Source: Opitutales bacterium (GTDB taxonomy: Bacteria > Verrucomicrobiota > Verrucomicrobiia > Opitutales > Intestinicryptomonadaceae). Taken from it: a DNA stretch of 12,449 nucleotides. The stretch is taken from positions 1 through 12,449 of the forward strand of contig JAJXPD010000052.1 in the NCBI GenBank assembly GCA_021641325.1. Reading direction: 5' to 3'. The notes under the pieces were generated by a model. The model made no database searches and was not told the DNA's origin. It saw only the letters and a program-made list of their open reading frames with translations. A program made the position numbers and the translations under genes. Positions within the stretch are counted from its first letter, which is position 1. The number at the start of each line of letters is the position of its first letter. Positions 1 through 6,815 of the stretch are shown piece by piece.

Positions 1-877
1 TGCCCTCGCAGTATTTTGTGCGGAATACGATTGGGTCTCCGATTTTCGGCTTTTTGAAATTGTATGTGAACCTGTCCACAAAGAGCATGTCGCCGCCCAA
101 GATGTCGAAGTTCAGGTATTTTTCGCCCTTTTCGACTTTCCCGAGGCTCATAAGCCACGTCCCGTTTCTGTTGACGATTGACGCCTTTTCGAGGTCGAAC
201 GCCTTCGACATCACTTCGTCGAGCTGGAAGTCTGCGGGCAGGGCGAGTTCGGTTTTTTTGCCGTTTACGAAAAACGTGTAGAAGCGCTCGTACGTCGGCC
301 ACACAAAGTACTTTTTAACGGGGCGCACCTCCGATGCAAACACTCCGCGCCCGCGCATGCCCGACGGCGCGTTGACTTCCACAAACAGCTCGCCGCTTTC
401 GGGGGCTGTGAGCGAGTAGTTGTCGGCGGCGATAGCCGCAAAGCGCCAGATTTTTTCGGGGAGGTTCGGCGGGGGAGTTGCGTCGTTGCCGTTGTAGACC
501 ACGCTCGTCATTCCGTAGAACGACGGGTACATCGAGTTTGTCGGAATTTTGAAGGGCTGCAAAAAGAAGCTGCGGATGCCGATTGCGAGAATCCCCGCAA
601 CAACAATCATGTCGGTGTAGTCGGCCCACGAGGAGAGCGGGTAGATTGTGCCGCCGCATTTGCGCATGAGCTTTTCGAGCGCGTCGGCGCATTTTTCGTA
701 CTCCTCCGTGCCTACCTTGCCGTCGTCGATAAGCCCTTCGAGCTTTTCTATCGACGCCGCGAGCGCCTTTGCGTCGTACTCCGCCACTATGTCGCAGCGG
801 TAGTTGTAGACTTTGTACGCCGTGCCGAGCAGGTCCTTTGCCCGCTTCTGTTTTTTGCTTTTGAAAAATCCGAACAT
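1..877 (-). CDS. lepB: Signal peptidase I, 3' end outside window
   Basis: Membrane serine protease that removes signal peptides from exported proteins. The visible 292 residues have a charged, probably helical N-terminal region (about 1-85), a hydrophobic segment (about 88-102), and the active-site box IPTNSMYPS with catalytic Ser115. Further on is a box-C-like stretch GDMLFVDRFTYNF (262-274) followed by KPKIGDPIVFRT. The box carrying the catalytic lysine should follow and lies beyond the left edge, so completeness cannot be judged. The Ser box and box C are usually a few tens of residues apart; here about 145 residues separate them, a large insertion. The start at 877 is supported by a GAAAGGA ribosome site 9 bases upstream. 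It lies 39 bases after lepA on the same strand, the lepA-lepB order known from E. coli. Identification is by motif; the insertion is directly visible in the translation. Confidence 0.9.
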   Translation of the reverse strand, partial: MFGFFKSKKQKRAKDLLGTAYKVYNYRCDIVAEYDAKALAASIEKLEGLIDDGKVGTEEYEKCADALEKLMRKCGGTIYPLSSWADYTDMIVVAGILAIGIRSFFLQPFKIPTNSMYPSFYGMTSVVYNGNDATPPPNLPEKIWRFAAIAADNYSLTAPESGELFVEVNAPSGMRGRGVFASEVRPVKKYFVWPTYERFYTFFVNGKKTELALPADFQLDEVMSKAFDLEKASIVNRNGTWLMSLGKVEKGEKYLNFDILGGDMLFVDRFTYNFKKPKIGDPIVFRTKYCEG

Positions 878-886
878 TTTGCGTTT

Positions 887-893
887 TCCTTTC
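887..893 (-). promoter_or_regulatory. Ribosome binding site of lepB
   Basis: GAAAGGA on the minus strand ends 9 bases before the ATG at 877. It is one of the few good Shine-Dalgarno matches in the window and fixes the lepB start. It lies in the 39-base gap after lepA. Confidence 0.6.
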
Positions 894-916
894 GCCGCCC
901 GCGCTTTTTTCCGCGG

Positions 917-2716
917 CTACGCGTTTGATTTCAGCACGTTCACGAACGCCTCCTGCGGAATCGACACTTTGCCGATTTGCTTCATGCGTTTTTTGCCCTC
1001 TTTCTGTTTTTCGAGCAGTTTTTTCTTTCGGGTGATGTCGCCGCCGTAGCATTTTGCGGTAACGTCCTTGCGGAACGAGCCTATCGTTTCCCTCGCTATG
1101 ATTTTTCCGCCGATTGCCGCCTGAATGGCGACCTTGAACATCTGTCTGGGCAGAATGTCTTTGAGCTTTGCGCAGAGCGCGCGCCCCTTCTGCTCCGACT
1201 TTTCGACATGCACGATTGACGAGAACGCGTCTATCTGCTCGCCGTTTACGAGAATGTCGAGCCGCACGAGTTTCGATTCGACATAGCCGTCCATTTCGTA
1301 GTCGAGGCTGCCGTATCCGCGCGTTATGCTTTTGAGCCTGTCGTTGAAGTCGATGAGGATTTCGTTGAGCGGCATCGAGCACACGAGCATTACGCGGGTG
1401 TCGTCTATAAGCTCCGTCTTTTGGCAGAAGCCGCGCTTTTCCGAGACGAGCGCGAGCATGTCGCCGATGGATTCCGTGGGAATCATGATGTTTGCCACAA
1501 TCATCGGCTCGTAAATCGCCTTGATTGTGGTGGGGTCGGGCAAGCGGCAGGGGTTGTCGATTTCGATTTGCGTGCCGTCTTGCAGGTCGATTTTATAGAC
1601 CACGCTCGGGTAGGTCGAGATGATGTCGAGGTCGTACTCCCTGCGCAGGCGTTCCTGGACTATTTCCATGTGGAGCAGCCCGAGGAATCCGCAGCGGAAG
1701 CCGAAGCCGAGCGCGACGGAAGTCTCCGCCTGATACACGAGCGCGGAGTCGTTCAGTTGCAGTTTTGCTATTGAAACTTTCAGTTTTTCGTATTCCGACG
1801 TGTCCACGGGGTATATGCCCGAAAACACCATCGGCTTCACCTCTTTGTAGCCGTGGAGCATTTGCTCGGCGGGGTTCGCCGCCGACGTGATAGTGTCGCC
1901 GATTCTGATGTGCGCAACCTCCTTGATGTTCCCCACGATGTAGCCCGTGCAGCCCGCGTCGAGCGTGGGTTCGGAGGTCATCGACGGCGTGAAGCGTCCG
2001 ACTTCCTTGACGGTCGTGCGGCGTCCGTTGCTCATGAAAACTATTTCGTCGCCGGGTTTAATCGAGCCGGAGAACACGCGGACGTAGCAGATTACGCCCT
2101 TGTAGGCGTCGAAAATGCAGTCGAAAATGAGGGCTCGGACGGCGGGATAGTCGGCAAGGCGGGGAGGGGGAACGCGGTCGATAACGGCGTCGAGAATTTC
2201 GTCTATGCCTATGCCCGATTTGCCGCTCGCCAAAATTGCGTCTTCGGCGGGAATCGCCAGAATGTCCTCGACCTGTTTTTTGCAGAGGTCTGGCTGCGCG
2301 CTTGGCAAATCGACCTTGTTGATTACGGGGATAATTTCGAGGTTCTGCGCAACCGCCAAGTGGGCGTTCGCCACCGTCTGCGCCTCGACTCCCTGCGCGG
2401 CGTCGATGAGCAGAATCGCGCCCTCGCACGCGGCGAGCGAGCGCGAAACTTCGTAGGAGAAGTCTACGTGTCCGGGGGTGTCGATGAGGTTTAAAAGGTA
2501 TTTTTTGCCGTCGCGGACGTATTCCATCGTAACGGGGTGGCATTTGATTGTGATGCCGCGTTCGCGCTCCAAGTCCATGGAGTCGAGCATTTGGTCCTGC
2601 ATTTCGCGTTTCTGGATAGTGCCCGTCCTTTCGAGCAGACGGTCGGAGAGCGTTGTCTTGCCGTGGTCGACGTGCGCGATAATGCAAAAGTTTCTGATGT
2701 TTTCCAAATTTTCCAT
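917..2716 (-). CDS. lepA: Elongation factor 4 (LepA), ribosomal back-translocase GTPase
   Basis: A 599-residue translational GTPase of full family length, acting on the ribosome. All G motifs are visible: AHVDHGKT (14-21), the RGITIK switch (53-58), DTPGH (79-83), NKVD (133-136) and SGKSGIG (164-170). The EF-G-like middle domains follow. The LepA-specific C-terminal domain ends with the diagnostic CYGGDITRKKKLLEKQKEGK stretch and IPQEAFVNVLK. The histidine in DTPGH, which in this family activates GTP hydrolysis, is present. The start MENLENIRNF matches the usual LepA N-terminus; no strong Shine-Dalgarno precedes it (a weak GGAAAG sits about 17 bases away). A TATACA hexamer lies directly before the ATG. 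It is divergent from the superoxide dismutase gene and probably co-transcribed with lepB. Confidence 0.97.
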   Translation of the reverse strand: MENLENIRNFCIIAHVDHGKTTLSDRLLERTGTIQKREMQDQMLDSMDLERERGITIKCHPVTMEYVRDGKKYLLNLIDTPGHVDFSYEVSRSLAACEGAILLIDAAQGVEAQTVANAHLAVAQNLEIIPVINKVDLPSAQPDLCKKQVEDILAIPAEDAILASGKSGIGIDEILDAVIDRVPPPRLADYPAVRALIFDCIFDAYKGVICYVRVFSGSIKPGDEIVFMSNGRRTTVKEVGRFTPSMTSEPTLDAGCTGYIVGNIKEVAHIRIGDTITSAANPAEQMLHGYKEVKPMVFSGIYPVDTSEYEKLKVSIAKLQLNDSALVYQAETSVALGFGFRCGFLGLLHMEIVQERLRREYDLDIISTYPSVVYKIDLQDGTQIEIDNPCRLPDPTTIKAIYEPMIVANIMIPTESIGDMLALVSEKRGFCQKTELIDDTRVMLVCSMPLNEILIDFNDRLKSITRGYGSLDYEMDGYVESKLVRLDILVNGEQIDAFSSIVHVEKSEQKGRALCAKLKDILPRQMFKVAIQAAIGGKIIARETIGSFRKDVTAKCYGGDITRKKKLLEKQKEGKKRMKQIGKVSIPQEAFVNVLKSNA

Positions 2717-2858
2717 CTGTATACGCTAATACTTTCCACAATCTTAAATTTCCGCTCCCTTAGCAAGCACTTTTTAACGCAGCGGCGCGTCGGAGGGCGG
2801 AATACGCCTGCGGAGGGAGGGGGCTTTATTTTTCCGCAATGCGTCCGATATACTTTGC
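2717..2858. promoter_or_regulatory. Divergent intergenic region lepA / superoxide dismutase
   Basis: This 142-base gap must hold promoters for both directions. On the plus strand TATACT (2849-2854) is a good -10 match, but it sits only 4 bases before the ATG at 2859 and has no convincing -35. On the minus strand TATACA (2718-2723) ends one base before the lepA ATG. A G-rich stretch (about 2790-2822) contains CGGAGGG twice. I cannot name a regulator site. Confidence 0.35.
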
Positions 2859-3614
2859 ATGAAACTTCCGTTTGCAAAATATCCGTCGATAGCGTTCGCG
2901 TCAGTGATTTTCGCGTTTGCGTCGTTCGGGGCGGAAAACAATCAAAATGAAGACAAGACAATGAAATATACCCTTACCCCTCTGGAATATCCGGAAAACG
3001 CCCTCGAACCGTGGATTGACGCCGAAACCGTCGCGCTCCACCACGGAAAGCATCAGGCGGCGTACGTCGAAAAGCTCAACGCCGCGCTCGCGTCGGAGCC
3101 TTCGTTTAAGTTCGACGGTTCGGTCTGCGAGCTGATTTCAAACCTCGACGCCGTTCCCGTGTCCATTCGTGCGGCCGTGCGCAACAACGGCGGGGGAGTC
3201 GCGAACCACGAATTTTACTGGCGCGGGCTGTCTCCGCAGAAGACCCACCCGTCGGACGAGCTTTTATGCGCAATTAAGGATTCGTTCGGGTCTTTCGAGA
3301 ATTTCCGGAAGACGATGACGGCGGCGGCGATGGGGCAGTTCGGCAGCGGCTGGGCGTGGCTCGGTGTGCTTCCCGACGGCAAGCTCAAAATCTGCGCGAC
3401 GGCGAATCAGGATTCGCCCGTCATGGGCAAGGACGTCGCGCCGTGCGGCATGAAGCCCATTCTCTGCTTCGACGTCTGGGAGCATGCCTACTATATTAAA
3501 TACCGCAACCGCCGCGCCGACTATGTTGAAGCCCTCTGGAATTTGATTAACTGGAAGCGCGTGAGCGAGCGTTTCGACAAAATCTCCAAATGCGGAAAGG
3601 TGGTAAAATCATGA
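2859..3614 (+). CDS. sodA: Superoxide dismutase, Mn type, with probable signal peptide
   Basis: Converts superoxide to oxygen and hydrogen peroxide. From the ATG at 2859 (251 residues) it opens with a signal-peptide-like segment: Lys2 and Lys7, a hydrophobic core at about 10-22, and possible cleavage after SFGA (25). The usual dismutase N-terminus, MKYTLTPLEY, begins at residue 35 (ATG at 2961). Metal ligands align as His61, His117 (in ANHEFYW), Asp205 and His209 (in DVWEHAYY); Tyr69 is the gateway residue. Gln184 in ANQDSP and Gly113 at the iron-type glutamine position point to the manganese type, though cambialistic use is possible. Starting at 2961 would give a 217-residue cytosolic enzyme. 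Neither start has a clear Shine-Dalgarno. The stop overlaps the next gene by ATGA. Family is near certain; export is inferred. Confidence 0.93.
   Translation: MKLPFAKYPSIAFASVIFAFASFGAENNQNEDKTMKYTLTPLEYPENALEPWIDAETVALHHGKHQAAYVEKLNAALASEPSFKFDGSVCELISNLDAVPVSIRAAVRNNGGGVANHEFYWRGLSPQKTHPSDELLCAIKDSFGSFENFRKTMTAAAMGQFGSGWAWLGVLPDGKLKICATANQDSPVMGKDVAPCGMKPILCFDVWEHAYYIKYRNRRADYVEALWNLINWKRVSERFDKISKCGKVVKS
3597..3603 (+). promoter_or_regulatory. Ribosome binding site of the HdeD-like gene
   Basis: AAGGTGG lies inside the last dismutase codons, 7 bases before the ATG at 3611. It supports that start over an in-frame ATG at 3590, which lacks such a site and would lengthen the gene overlap. Confidence 0.65.
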
Positions 3615-4129
3615 GCAATCGGGCGAAAATATGGAACGTTCTTTATGTAATAGTGGGCGCGTTGTGCATTTGCTATCCGCTGGCAAGCTCGTTTTCGGTC
3701 GAAATCATCGTGGGGATTGCGATGCTGTGCGGGGCGTTCTTTGCGCTCGCGGGCATTCCGTCGTCGGGCGGATTTTGGCGCGGGCTTCTCTGCATTGTGC
3801 TTGCGGCGATATACGCAATAGGCGGCGCGTGCATGCTGATGTTCCCCTCGCTCGGAATAGTCGCCGTGGCGGTCGCGCTGGGGGCGGTGTTCTTCGCCGA
3901 GGGCGTGCTGATGCTGGTGTACTGGTGCGCGGCGCAAAATTCGGCGGTCGCGCTGTTCAATGCGGTGATTAGCCTTGTGCTGGGAGTTCTTGTGCTCGCG
4001 AACATTTCCGACGCCCTGTGGTTCTTGGGCGTGCTCGTCGGAATCGACCTCGTGTTCAGGGGGATTTTCGGCTTCATGGGAAGTCCGAACAAAACCCCGA
4101 TTTGCAAACACTGCGAATCAAAACAATAG
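3611..4129 (+). CDS. HdeD/DUF308-family six-helix membrane protein
   Basis: A 172-residue inner-membrane protein. About six hydrophobic helices are visible (roughly 8-27, 31-50, 57-77, 80-104, 112-131, 135-155), arranged as three helix pairs with Gly/Ala/Ile/Val-rich faces. This length and layout fit the HdeD (DUF308) family, known in enterobacteria for a link to acid resistance; the biochemical role is not established. The short tail carries a CKHC pair (165-168), which could bind metal or react to redox state. The start at 3611 overlaps the dismutase stop (ATGA) and has a good ribosome site, so the two genes are probably translated together. An in-frame ATG at 3590 is less likely. A terminator follows at about 4166-4205. 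The family call rests on topology and general resemblance, not on a catalytic motif. Confidence 0.78.
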   Translation: MSNRAKIWNVLYVIVGALCICYPLASSFSVEIIVGIAMLCGAFFALAGIPSSGGFWRGLLCIVLAAIYAIGGACMLMFPSLGIVAVAVALGAVFFAEGVLMLVYWCAAQNSAVALFNAVISLVLGVLVLANISDALWFLGVLVGIDLVFRGIFGFMGSPNKTPICKHCESKQ

Positions 4130-4165
4130 GATTCGTTCGGCGAAGCAAAGAATATTGCGCTTTGC

Positions 4166-4205
4166 AAAAATCGGGAGGCATTGAACGCGCCGCCCGATTT
4201 TTTTT
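4166..4205 (+). terminator. Rho-independent terminator after sod / hdeD-like genes
   Basis: The stem ATCGGGAGGC (4170-4179) pairs with GCCGCCCGAT (4189-4198) with one A/G mismatch, has a 9-base loop, and is followed by a run of T (4198-4205); an A run precedes it. A smaller hairpin, GCAAAG (4145-4150) with CTTTGC (4160-4165), lies just before. Confidence 0.85.
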
Positions 4206-4301
4206 GCGCCCCGTTCGTACGGCGGCAGGGGCATTTCAAAACGCGCCCGTCCCGAACGCGTCGCCGCAATGCGGCTTGGCGTTTGCGTGGAGGGCGGACA
4301 C

Positions 4302-4336
4302 AAAAAACGCCCCGCATTTTCGGCGCGGGGCGTTTT
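4302..4336 (-). terminator. Rho-independent terminator of the yqhD-like gene, possibly bidirectional
   Basis: AAAACGCCCCGC (4304-4315) and GCGGGGCGTTTT (4325-4336) form a perfect 12-base stem with a 9-base loop. On the minus strand it lies 25 bases after the dehydrogenase stop and ends in T residues. The symmetric A/T flanks would let it also stop plus-strand readthrough. The 96 bases between this and the previous terminator show nothing else I can support. Confidence 0.85.
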
Positions 4337-4360
4337 GCGTTTTTTGCCTGTCTGGGGGGC

Positions 4361-5515
4361 TTAGAGTTTCAGTAGCTTTTCGACGTCGGCGGGCGTGATG
4401 TCGGCGTTTTCGCCGAGCGCGGTGAAGTGTTTTGCGACGTTCGCTGCGACCTTTGCGGGGGCGGCGTTTGCGTCGATTTTGTAGTCGGCAAATTCCGTCC
4501 CGATTTTCATCTTCTTGAAGAATTTTACAATCGCTTCAATCGTTTTGTCGATTGCCGCCTTTTTGGATTTTTCGGAAATTCCGAACACGTTTCTGCCAAG
4601 CTGCACGATTTTATCGCCCTTCGCCGCCCGCTTGTACGAGAGCAGCTTCGGCATGACGACCGCCAGCGACTGCGCGTGGTCTATTCCGTAAAGCGCGGTG
4701 ATTTCGTGCCCGATAAGGTGCGTCGCCCAGTCTTCCGGAACGCCCACGCAGATGAGTTTGTTCAGCGCCATTGTCGCCGAGAACATGATGTTTGCCCGCA
4801 CTGCGATGTCGTCCTTCTTTTTGAGGGCTTTCGGGCCTTCCGCCACGAGCGTGCGCAGAATGGTTTCGGAGAATCCGTCCTGAATGGGGGCGTCGGAGGG
4901 GCGCGTGCAGTACTGCTCCATTACGTGCACGAAAGCGTCTACTACGCCGTTCGAAATCTGCCTATCGGGGAGGGTGAGCGTGAAAGTCGGGTCGAGCACC
5001 GAGAACACGGGGAATACGAGGTCGCTCGCAAAGGCGAGCTTTTCGGAGGTCGCCCTGCGGCTGATGACGGAGTTCGGGTTCATTTCCGAGCCTGTCGCGG
5101 GGATTGTGAGCACCGTTCCCAGCGGGAGCGCCTCTTTGACGTTGCTTCCGTACGACGTCAGAATGCTCCACGGATTTTTGCCCTTGAAAGGCACGGCGGC
5201 TGCGATGAATTTGCATGCGTCTATCACGCTTCCGCCGCCGAGAGCCAGCACGAAGTCGAGCCTGTTTTTACGCGCAACTTCGACCGCTTTGAGGCATGTT
5301 TCGTATTCGGGGTTCGCCTCTATTCCCGAAAATTCCACGACTTTCCTCTTGCCGAGAGCCGCGACCGTCTGGTCGTACGAGCCGTTTTTCTTGACGCTTC
5401 CGCCGCCGTATACGAGAAGCACCCGCGCCTTTGCGGGAACGAGCTGCACCAGCTTCGAAGTCTCGCCGACTCCGAAAACGAGTTTGGTGGGATTGTATAA
5501 TATAAAAGAGTTCAT
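4361..5515 (-). CDS. yqhD: YqhD-type iron-family alcohol dehydrogenase / NADPH aldehyde reductase
   Basis: A 384-residue cytosolic oxidoreductase that aligns by eye along its whole length with E. coli YqhD, a broad NADPH-dependent aldehyde reductase. It starts MNSFILYNPTKLVFG. The cofactor-binding half has YGGGSVKKNG (36-45) and ALGGGSVIDA (91-100). Metal ligands are Asp193 and His197 (VVDAFVHVMEQY), His266 (EDWATHLIGH) and His280 (GIDHAQ), offset by one residue from YqhD. Conserved TIPATGSEMN (137-146) and LGENADITP near the end support the subfamily. The role is probably reduction of reactive or fermentation aldehydes to alcohols. The gene stands alone between a candidate promoter and its own terminator, convergent with the dismutase genes. 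No Shine-Dalgarno is seen. An alternative name is NADPH-dependent butanol dehydrogenase; true substrates cannot be read from sequence. Confidence 0.93.
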   Translation of the reverse strand: MNSFILYNPTKLVFGVGETSKLVQLVPAKARVLLVYGGGSVKKNGSYDQTVAALGKRKVVEFSGIEANPEYETCLKAVEVARKNRLDFVLALGGGSVIDACKFIAAAVPFKGKNPWSILTSYGSNVKEALPLGTVLTIPATGSEMNPNSVISRRATSEKLAFASDLVFPVFSVLDPTFTLTLPDRQISNGVVDAFVHVMEQYCTRPSDAPIQDGFSETILRTLVAEGPKALKKKDDIAVRANIMFSATMALNKLICVGVPEDWATHLIGHEITALYGIDHAQSLAVVMPKLLSYKRAAKGDKIVQLGRNVFGISEKSKKAAIDKTIEAIVKFFKKMKIGTEFADYKIDANAAPAKVAANVAKHFTALGENADITPADVEKLLKL

Positions 5516-5522
5516 AATTTGA

Positions 5523-5552
5523 AAAGTATCGGCATTCCCCGCAAAAAGTCAA
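5523..5552 (-). promoter_or_regulatory. Candidate promoter of the yqhD-like gene
   Basis: On the minus strand TTGACT (5547-5552) and GATACT (5525-5530) are 16 bases apart, a reasonable sigma-70-like pair. The ATG at 5515 follows the -10 by only 9 bases, so the transcript would have almost no leader. Pattern match only. Confidence 0.45.
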
Positions 5553-5614
5553 GTAGATGTCCCGCCTTTACTTACGCCCGCCTCGCGGCGGATTCATTTT
5601 TGCTTTAAAAAAGC

Positions 5615-5645
5615 TTTACATTTGCAAAAACGCGATTAGGATAAC
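5615..5645 (+). promoter_or_regulatory. Candidate promoter of the outer-membrane protein gene
   Basis: TTTACA (5615-5620) precedes TAGGAT (5637-5642) by 16 bases, or GATAAC (5640-5645) by 19 bases, in an A/T-rich stretch just upstream of the ATG at 5656. A small CCGCC/GGCGG hairpin (5578-5591) lies further upstream. Weak pattern match. Confidence 0.35.
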
Positions 5646-5655
5646 TTTCAAATTT

Positions 5656-6441
5656 ATGAATATGAAAAAATTCACCCTCATCTCTGTATCCCTTATCCTT
5701 GCGGCTGCTTCCGCATTTGCGTGGACTAAGAAAAGCGAAAATACCGGCAACCTCGGGCGCATGTACGTAAGCCTCGGCGGCGGCGTAAACATGGCGAAAG
5801 TCAAGGCTGACGGCAATACCCTCAACCCCACCGGCGGGTACGGCGAAGCCGTCATCAATGCCCCCGTATTCAAACCCGGCGTAAACGCTTTCCGCGACAT
5901 TAAATGGGCTGGCGTAGACGCCAACGCATTCTTTAATTACGACTATTCCGGCAAGTTCAAGGTTAACGACGACCTCAGCGGCGTCGCTTCTAACACATAT
6001 TCCGTTGGCGTAGGTCTCACCCCCTATCTCAACATCGAAACAAAGCTTCCCGCTCTCAAAGCAATCAAGCCCTTCGGTATCGCATATGCGGGCTACGCTT
6101 GGAACGACGTTTCCTCCGACCAGTCCACGGGCACTGACGGCTCTTCCAACTACTTCATCTACGGCGTAGGCGGCGGCGTCGAATTCGTAATTCTCGACCA
6201 GCTCTCGTTCACTCCCACATGGCAGTGGAGGGGCAATGCGGAATCGGGCAAGGCGTGCTACCAAGTCGTAACGGCGGAACTCGCATACTGGTTCACGGAA
6301 CAGTTCTGCTTCTCGGCTTTCTGGACGCACAACTTCGGCTATACCGACACATACATGGACGGCAACGGCGACCCTGTTAACGTGAATTACAGACACGGCG
6401 ACATCATCGGTCTGAAATTCAAAATCGGTTTCAACAGATAA
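5656..6441 (+). CDS. Outer-membrane beta-barrel protein with signal peptide
   Basis: A 261-residue protein beginning MNMKKFTLIS with a hydrophobic core and a likely signal-peptidase site ASAFA|W (after residue 22). The mature part is rich in Gly, Asn, Tyr, Phe and Trp, with alternating hydrophobic and polar segments typical of transmembrane beta strands (for example 111-125, 138-149, 165-180, 184-192, 203-213, 217-228). This suggests a small barrel of about eight strands in the outer membrane. It ends FKIGFNR, not with the usual terminal Phe. No specific family or substrate is recognised. The ATG at 5662 (MKKFTLIS) is an alternative start; upstream in-frame codons have no signal-like or ribosome-site support. 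Codon choice differs from the neighbours (more GTA, GCT, GCA and CTC, less GCG), which fits high expression. Flanked by its own promoter and terminator. Confidence 0.8.
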   Translation: MNMKKFTLISVSLILAAASAFAWTKKSENTGNLGRMYVSLGGGVNMAKVKADGNTLNPTGGYGEAVINAPVFKPGVNAFRDIKWAGVDANAFFNYDYSGKFKVNDDLSGVASNTYSVGVGLTPYLNIETKLPALKAIKPFGIAYAGYAWNDVSSDQSTGTDGSSNYFIYGVGGGVEFVILDQLSFTPTWQWRGNAESGKACYQVVTAELAYWFTEQFCFSAFWTHNFGYTDTYMDGNGDPVNVNYRHGDIIGLKFKIGFNR

Positions 6442-6455
6442 TCCAAAACACTTTG

Positions 6456-6485
6456 AAAAGGCCGCCCAATCGGGCGGCTTTTTTT
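6456..6485 (+). terminator. Rho-independent terminator of the outer-membrane protein gene
   Basis: GCCGCCC (6461-6467) pairs perfectly with GGGCGGC (6472-6478) over a 4-base loop, followed by seven T (6479-6485) and preceded by AAAAG. It lies 19 bases after the stop codon. Confidence 0.92.
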
Positions 6486-6815
6486 GTGCTTAAATGCTAG
6501 CACGCGCATAAATCCCGCGCGGGTGTTGTCATTCCGCCCGTGGGCTGGGGCGTTTTTTTGTTTATGCAAAACGTTGCCTTGTTTCCGGCGCGTGTCGGGC
6601 GCGTAGTGGGGCGGATTTTCGCCCGCCGCTTTTTTTTGCATTCGGCTGAGATTGCAATGACCGCCTCCGAATTTCTCCGCCGCCGAAGCGGCGATTGTAA
6701 AATGCGGCGCGCTGTTTGCACACAAAACGCCGCACTTTTAACTATTTTGATATTCGCGCAAGTGCGCGGTTTTTTAAATTGAATACCGAAACGCTCGCGC
6801 CTATGTTTCGGAACA
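6486..6815. other. 330-base intergenic stretch with several weak hairpins
   Basis: I see no convincing gene here: the open frames on either strand have GC-rich shadow composition, no start support and no family resemblance. Terminator-like pieces are GGCGG/CCGCC (6610-6614, 6623-6627) followed two bases later by eight T (6630-6637), and CGCGC/GCGCG (6755-6759, 6764-6768) followed by GTTTTTT. TGCGGCG and CGCCGCA also pair across a long loop near 6704-6735. A promoter for the PIG-L gene should lie here but no clear -35/-10 pair is visible. Confidence 0.4.
6786..6811 (+). repeat. Inverted repeat just before the PIG-L start codon
   Basis: CCGAAAC (6786-6792) and GTTTCGG (6805-6811) form a perfect 7-base inverted repeat with a 12-base spacer, ending 4 bases before the ATG at 6816. 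It could be an operator or an mRNA hairpin covering the ribosome-binding region. Confidence 0.5.

Noticed and set aside
315..1382. Minus-strand open frame spanning the lepA/lepB junction
   Set aside because: It runs in a different frame from both real genes and is Arg/Gln/His-rich; LepA and signal peptidase motifs account for the strand.
1853..2494. 213-codon plus-strand open frame opposite lepA
   Set aside because: Antisense to highly conserved LepA GTPase sequence; composition is a shadow (Arg/Val/Asp-rich) with no recognisable domain.
2790..2822. Repeated CGGAGGG in the lepA/sod gap as a regulator site
   Set aside because: Only two short copies without symmetry or match to a site I know; too little to call.
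4427..5500. Long plus-strand open frame opposite the yqhD-like gene
   Set aside because: It is antisense to a gene matching YqhD over its full length; the translation is His/Arg/Val-rich with no family resemblance, a by-product of GC-rich codon use.
5605..6396. 263-codon minus-strand open frame opposite the outer-membrane protein gene
   Set aside because: The plus strand has a signal peptide, barrel pattern, promoter and terminator; the antisense frame has none of these.
6540..6782. Possible 80-residue gene in the gap before the PIG-L gene
   Set aside because: No ribosome site, odd Arg/Phe-rich composition, and it reads through hairpins and T runs that look like terminators.
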